Assembly (NCBI GenBank): GCA_937890045.1
Contig: CALBXV010000444.1
Span: 1 to 9,318 of the forward strand
DNA: 9,318 nt
Direction of reading: 5' to 3'
From: an uncultured archaeon
GTDB taxonomy: Archaea; Thermoproteota; Nitrososphaeria; Nitrososphaerales; CALBXV01
The position numbers were made by a program, and so were the translations under genes. The notes beneath the pieces are model-generated. The model saw nothing but the letters and a program-made list of their open reading frames with translations, ran no database searches and was not told where the DNA came from. Of this stretch, positions 6,267 through 9,318 are shown one piece after another. Position 1 is the first letter of the stretch. Every line of letters begins with the position of its first letter.

Positions 6267-7778
6267 ATGTATAGATCAAGACTAAATGATGACGCTGATG
6301 ATAAAACATTGAGTTTTCTCTCTTCCATTTTGGAAGATATAGAAATTATTGATGTAGATATTGTTGGAACTGAAGCTCATAATATAATGTTGTTTGAAAT
6401 TGGATTGTTAACTAAAAAAGAATTAAAATCTGTTTTAACATCTCTAGAAAATCTTAGAGAAAAACATGAAAAACTTAAAGATAATGATGCCCACGTTATA
6501 ATTTCTAAATTAAAAATACCTAAAAAATGTGAAGACATACATGAATTTATTGAATCAAAAATTATTGATGATGTAGGACTATCTATTGGTGGAAAAATTC
6601 ATACAGGTAGATCTCGCAATGATCAAGTATTATTATGTATGACTCTTAAAAGTAGAAATCTTGTAAATCAAATCTCTACGAAAATTATTGAAATACTAGA
6701 TGTATTGTATAAACTTTCTGACTCCAATAAAAATAGTATTATGACTTTATATACACATACTCAACATGCTCAAATTGGAACTTATGGTCATTATTTACTA
6801 GCATATTTTGATATTTTCACAAGAGATCTAGAAAGATTTAATGATTTGTATAAACGATTAAACATCAATCCTTTAGGGGCTGCTGCTATTGGTGGTAGTT
6901 CATTTGATATAAATAGAGAAAAGACTAGTTCTCTACTTGGATTTGACGGTATAGTGGAAAATTCTATAGATGCAGTTAGCTCTCGTGATGTTTTCTTAGA
7001 AATTGGTTCTAATATTGCAATATTAATGTCAAATATTAGTCGTTTAGCTGAAGATATTATATTATGGTCTAGTTCAGAATTTGGATTTCTAGAAGTTTCA
7101 GATAGTTATTCTTCTACATCTAGTATTATGCCTCAAAAAAAGAATCCATGTACTATTGAAATGATTAGAGGAGGTTCTGGCATTTCCTATGGTGAATTAA
7201 TAAATATGTTGACCATTGTTAAAGGTTCTTATACTGGATATAATCGTGACTTTCAAAGAATTAAACCTGCATTATGGAAAAGCTTGTATAATGCTTCTGA
7301 TTCACTTAGTATTCTTAAGGGTGTGTTAGAAAATATTCGTGTTAATAAAGATATTATGTATAATTCTGCAAAAAATAGTTTTGCTTTAGTTCTAGATATA
7401 GCTGAACATCTGGTTAAACATCATTCACTGTCTTTTCGTGAATCACATCAAATTCTAGGCAATGTAGTTCATAATCTTGTTTCTAAGGAGTTAAAATTGA
7501 AAGATATTACATCTGATATAATTAATAAAACTTGTAAAAAACTTGTAAATCAAAATATTAATGTTACAAATAAAGAAATTCAATTTCTTCTTGACCCAAA
7601 TAATTCTTTAAATAATAAAATATCTCTTGGCTCTCCATCTATTAAAGAAGTTAATCGTATGTTGAAAATTAGATGCGTTTTACTGAAAGAACACTCAAAC
7701 CATATAGATGCCAGAATAAATCAAATTTTCTCTGTTAATGATAAGTTAACTAAAATTATAAGATCAATTATTGAATGA
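6267..7778 (+). CDS. argH: Argininosuccinate lyase
   Basis: It splits argininosuccinate into arginine and fumarate, the last step of arginine synthesis, in the cytoplasm as a homotetramer of the fumarase/aspartase superfamily. From the ATG the protein has 503 residues. Its start MYRSRLNDDADDKTLSF matches the usual family opening. Family motifs appear in order: GGKIHTGRSRNDQV with HTGRSRND at 112-119, YTHTQHAQ with H164 (the position of the conserved THxQ histidine), and the mobile-loop signature SSIMPQKKNP at about 285-294 with the catalytic serine. The frame stays open 24 codons further upstream to TTG 6195, but that part is a low-complexity Leu/Asn/Phe run that overlaps the TATA box and has no family similarity. 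It converges on lysK with a 19-nt gap. Together with LysX and LysK it points to arginine made through LysW-bound intermediates. Confidence 0.96.
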   Translation: MYRSRLNDDADDKTLSFLSSILEDIEIIDVDIVGTEAHNIMLFEIGLLTKKELKSVLTSLENLREKHEKLKDNDAHVIISKLKIPKKCEDIHEFIESKIIDDVGLSIGGKIHTGRSRNDQVLLCMTLKSRNLVNQISTKIIEILDVLYKLSDSNKNSIMTLYTHTQHAQIGTYGHYLLAYFDIFTRDLERFNDLYKRLNINPLGAAAIGGSSFDINREKTSSLLGFDGIVENSIDAVSSRDVFLEIGSNIAILMSNISRLAEDIILWSSSEFGFLEVSDSYSSTSSIMPQKKNPCTIEMIRGGSGISYGELINMLTIVKGSYTGYNRDFQRIKPALWKSLYNASDSLSILKGVLENIRVNKDIMYNSAKNSFALVLDIAEHLVKHHSLSFRESHQILGNVVHNLVSKELKLKDITSDIINKTCKKLVNQNINVTNKEIQFLLDPNNSLNNKISLGSPSIKEVNRMLKIRCVLLKEHSNHIDARINQIFSVNDKLTKIIRSIIE

Positions 7779-7797
7779 TTAACCTTATTTTATGTAT

Positions 7798-8895
7798 TTA
7801 TAATCTAGTTAGTTCTTTTATTGTCTCTTCATATATCTTTATGCTTTCTAGATATTCTTCTATGTTAACACATTCATTTACAGTATGAGATAAGTGCGGA
7901 TATCCTGGACCATAAGTTAATACTGGTATTTCTAATTGATTTCCTAATGTATTCATATCTCCTGTACCTGTTTTTTTTACTAATTTTGGTCGTTTACCTC
8001 TGATTTTTAATATAGATCTTATTAACGCTCTTAATAATTTCGAATCTTTATTTATCTCAAATGGTTTTACCTCATCAATTATCTTGAGATTAGTTCTAGT
8101 CGATGGATTTTTTTTGTTAAATTTACTAATGATATCCTCTACATTCATAATTACTTCTTCTATCTTCATTTCATGAGGAATTCTAAAATCTAATGTAATT
8201 TTAGCGTTTTCTGGTGTTACATTTGATGTCTCTCCCCCATGTATTTTTGTAATAGATGATGAAATTGAATTATATTTGCTTTCTTGAAAATTCTTTTTCA
8301 CATATTGCTTTATTTCTCTCCATACTTCAGTTATCTTGTCAATTGAATTTTCTGATAACCATGGAGCGCTAGCATGTACACTCTTAGTATTACATTCAAT
8401 TTCAATACCTAATCTACCTTTATATCCAATAGTAATCTTATCTATTCCACTTGGTTCTCCAAATATTGCATAATCTACCTTAATTTCGTCTTTTAATAAT
8501 TGTTGTATACCATTTCCAGATCCTTCTTCATCCACTACTCCTGCAAATATTATTTTTCCATTAAATTTATCTCTAGATAAATTTGAAGCGGCTATTAACA
8601 TAGATGCTAAAGGCGCTTTTGCGTCTGATGAACCTCTACCATAAATCTCTCCATTTTTTTCCTTAACTTGAATTTTTTCAGGTACTGTATCTATATGTCC
8701 ACATAATAATATTCTTGGATTACCTGAACCAATTTCTCCATAAACATTGTTTACTTTATCCATTTTCACGTTTTTGAATCCTAATTCTTCTATGTATTCC
8801 TTTATGAATTTTGATATTTCATATTCATGTCCTGTAGGACTATAAATATCTATTATATCTTTTAATAGCTTTACATTTCCGTCATTTTTATTCAA
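7798..8895 (-). CDS. lysK: [LysW]-lysine/[LysW]-ornithine hydrolase (M20 metallopeptidase family)
   Basis: It releases lysine and/or ornithine from the carrier protein LysW, ending the carrier-bound phase of the pathway. The product is 365 residues with the M20 two-zinc set: CGHIDTVP (H67, D69), RGSSDAKAPLAS (bridging D91), VVDEEGSG (general-base E123 and ligand E124), FGEPSG (E147) and the C-terminal HLSHTVNE (H337). The dimerisation domain sits at about 157-275. The short length and GEPSG/KGRLG segments fit the LysK branch rather than bacterial ArgE or DapE, but DapE/ArgE activity cannot be ruled out from motifs. The start is TTG: an in-frame TGA lies three codons upstream (8902-8904) and the next Met is residue 45. 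Only 1 nt separates it from the lysX stop, so the two are almost certainly cotranscribed and perhaps translationally coupled. Confidence 0.92.
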   Translation of the reverse strand: MNKNDGNVKLLKDIIDIYSPTGHEYEISKFIKEYIEELGFKNVKMDKVNNVYGEIGSGNPRILLCGHIDTVPEKIQVKEKNGEIYGRGSSDAKAPLASMLIAASNLSRDKFNGKIIFAGVVDEEGSGNGIQQLLKDEIKVDYAIFGEPSGIDKITIGYKGRLGIEIECNTKSVHASAPWLSENSIDKITEVWREIKQYVKKNFQESKYNSISSSITKIHGGETSNVTPENAKITLDFRIPHEMKIEEVIMNVEDIISKFNKKNPSTRTNLKIIDEVKPFEINKDSKLLRALIRSILKIRGKRPKLVKKTGTGDMNTLGNQLEIPVLTYGPGYPHLSHTVNECVNIEEYLESIKIYEETIKELTRL

Positions 8896-8896
8896 T

Positions 8897-9318
8897 TTAT
8901 TTCACAATTTGAAGTAAAAAATCTATTATTTTACTTGGAATATCTACTCTTGTATTTGGTACAGTGTTTTTAAATTCTGTGGTGTTGTTTATTTCATGTA
9001 CTACTAATCCGTTGTCTGTTTCCATTAAATCAACTCCATATATTCCTTTATCTAAAAATTTTGTAGATTGAATAGTTATATCTTCTAATTCCTTTGTTAT
9101 AGGACAATTCTCGGCTTTCCCTCCTCTAGACATATTAGTTCGCCAACTCTCTTCTGACGTACGATATATTGCAGCTATTACTTCATCTCCTATTACTATT
9201 GCACGTATATCTCTAGGAGGCCTTTTCACTTTTTCTTGTATATAGTGAACTTGATATATTGGATACATATTCTCTCTATCTTCAAATATTGAATATGCTG
9301 ATTCTGAATCATTTAATA
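8897..9318 (-). CDS. lysX: LysX/ArgX-type ATP-grasp ligase (amino acid-LysW ligase), N-terminus cut by window edge
   Basis: It attaches alpha-aminoadipate (LysX) or glutamate (ArgX) to the C-terminal glutamate of the carrier LysW, the committing step of this lysine or arginine route. Only the C-terminal 139 residues are in view, about half of the usual 280. The frame is open to the window edge, so the Met at 9268 is internal. Visible ATP-grasp features are the strand before YIQEKVKRPPRDIRAIVIG, VIAAIYRTSEESWRTNMSRGG, and the metal-binding GVDLMETDNGLVVHEINN followed by TEFKNTVP. The NxTxEFKN tail is typical of LysX/ArgX rather than RimK. Whether it is the LysX, ArgX or a dual form cannot be settled without the missing half. 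It directly precedes lysK; lysW and further pathway genes probably lie beyond the edge (inference). Confidence 0.9.
   Translation of the reverse strand, partial: LNDSESAYSIFEDRENMYPIYQVHYIQEKVKRPPRDIRAIVIGDEVIAAIYRTSEESWRTNMSRGGKAENCPITKELEDITIQSTKFLDKGIYGVDLMETDNGLVVHEINNTTEFKNTVPNTRVDIPSKIIDFLLQIVK

Noticed and set aside
6285..6303. Possible box C/D guide RNA pieces (ATGATGA followed by CTGATGA)
   Set aside because: They are the Asp-rich codons at the start of argH (DDADD). No terminal stem or properly spaced D and C'/D' boxes were seen.
8905..8907. GTG as an alternative upstream start for lysK
   Set aside because: The GTG is in the lysX reading frame (its valine codon near the end), and an in-frame stop at 8902-8904 blocks any lysK extension beyond the TTG.

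Overview
The window looks like the chromosome of a low-GC archaeon, most probably a member of the Thaumarchaeota (Nitrososphaerota). Judged by eye, GC is roughly 25-30%. The lineage rests on four things: LysW-carrier amino-acid biosynthesis genes (LysX/ArgX and LysK types), an Lrp/AsnC regulator carrying a C-terminal TRASH metal-binding domain, an archaeal VTT-type membrane protein, and start regions that mostly lack Shine-Dalgarno motifs but have TATA-like boxes about 27 nt upstream. The lineage is an inference; no rRNA marker is present.

Layout. Positions 1-3859 (minus strand) hold carA followed by carB, the two subunits of carbamoyl-phosphate synthase. carB runs off the left edge just before its allosteric domain. 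A 111-nt divergent intergenic region (3860-3970) separates carA from the plus-strand Lrp-TRASH regulator (3971-4561). That regulator converges, with an 8-nt gap and a T-run, on an 8-oxoguanine DNA glycosylase gene on the minus strand (4570-5448). A 55-nt divergent promoter region leads to a small VTT/DedA-like membrane protein (5504-6025). This gene meets, tail to tail and sharing one TTAA, a 36-codon Cys-rich zinc-ribbon gene on the minus strand (6022-6132). After a 134-nt promoter region comes argH (6267-7778, plus), which converges on lysK and lysX (minus strand, 8896-9318 region and leftward). lysX runs off the right edge.

How the genes work together. CarAB makes carbamoyl phosphate, which feeds pyrimidine synthesis and the ornithine-to-citrulline step of arginine synthesis. 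LysX/ArgX-type ligation to the LysW carrier and LysK-type release belong to the archaeal route to lysine and/or ornithine, and ArgH performs the last step of arginine synthesis. The window is therefore mainly an arginine/carbamoyl-phosphate neighbourhood, interrupted by a DNA-repair gene, a membrane protein, a metal-sensing-type regulator and a microprotein.

I found no mobile element, CRISPR array, tRNA, rRNA or frank pseudogene, and no clearly new multi-gene system. The least ordinary items are the TRASH-fused Lrp regulator facing carAB, the 36-residue zinc-ribbon microprotein, changes in the glycosylase's opposite-base-reading residues, and the use of TTG or GTG starts for carA, carB and lysK.
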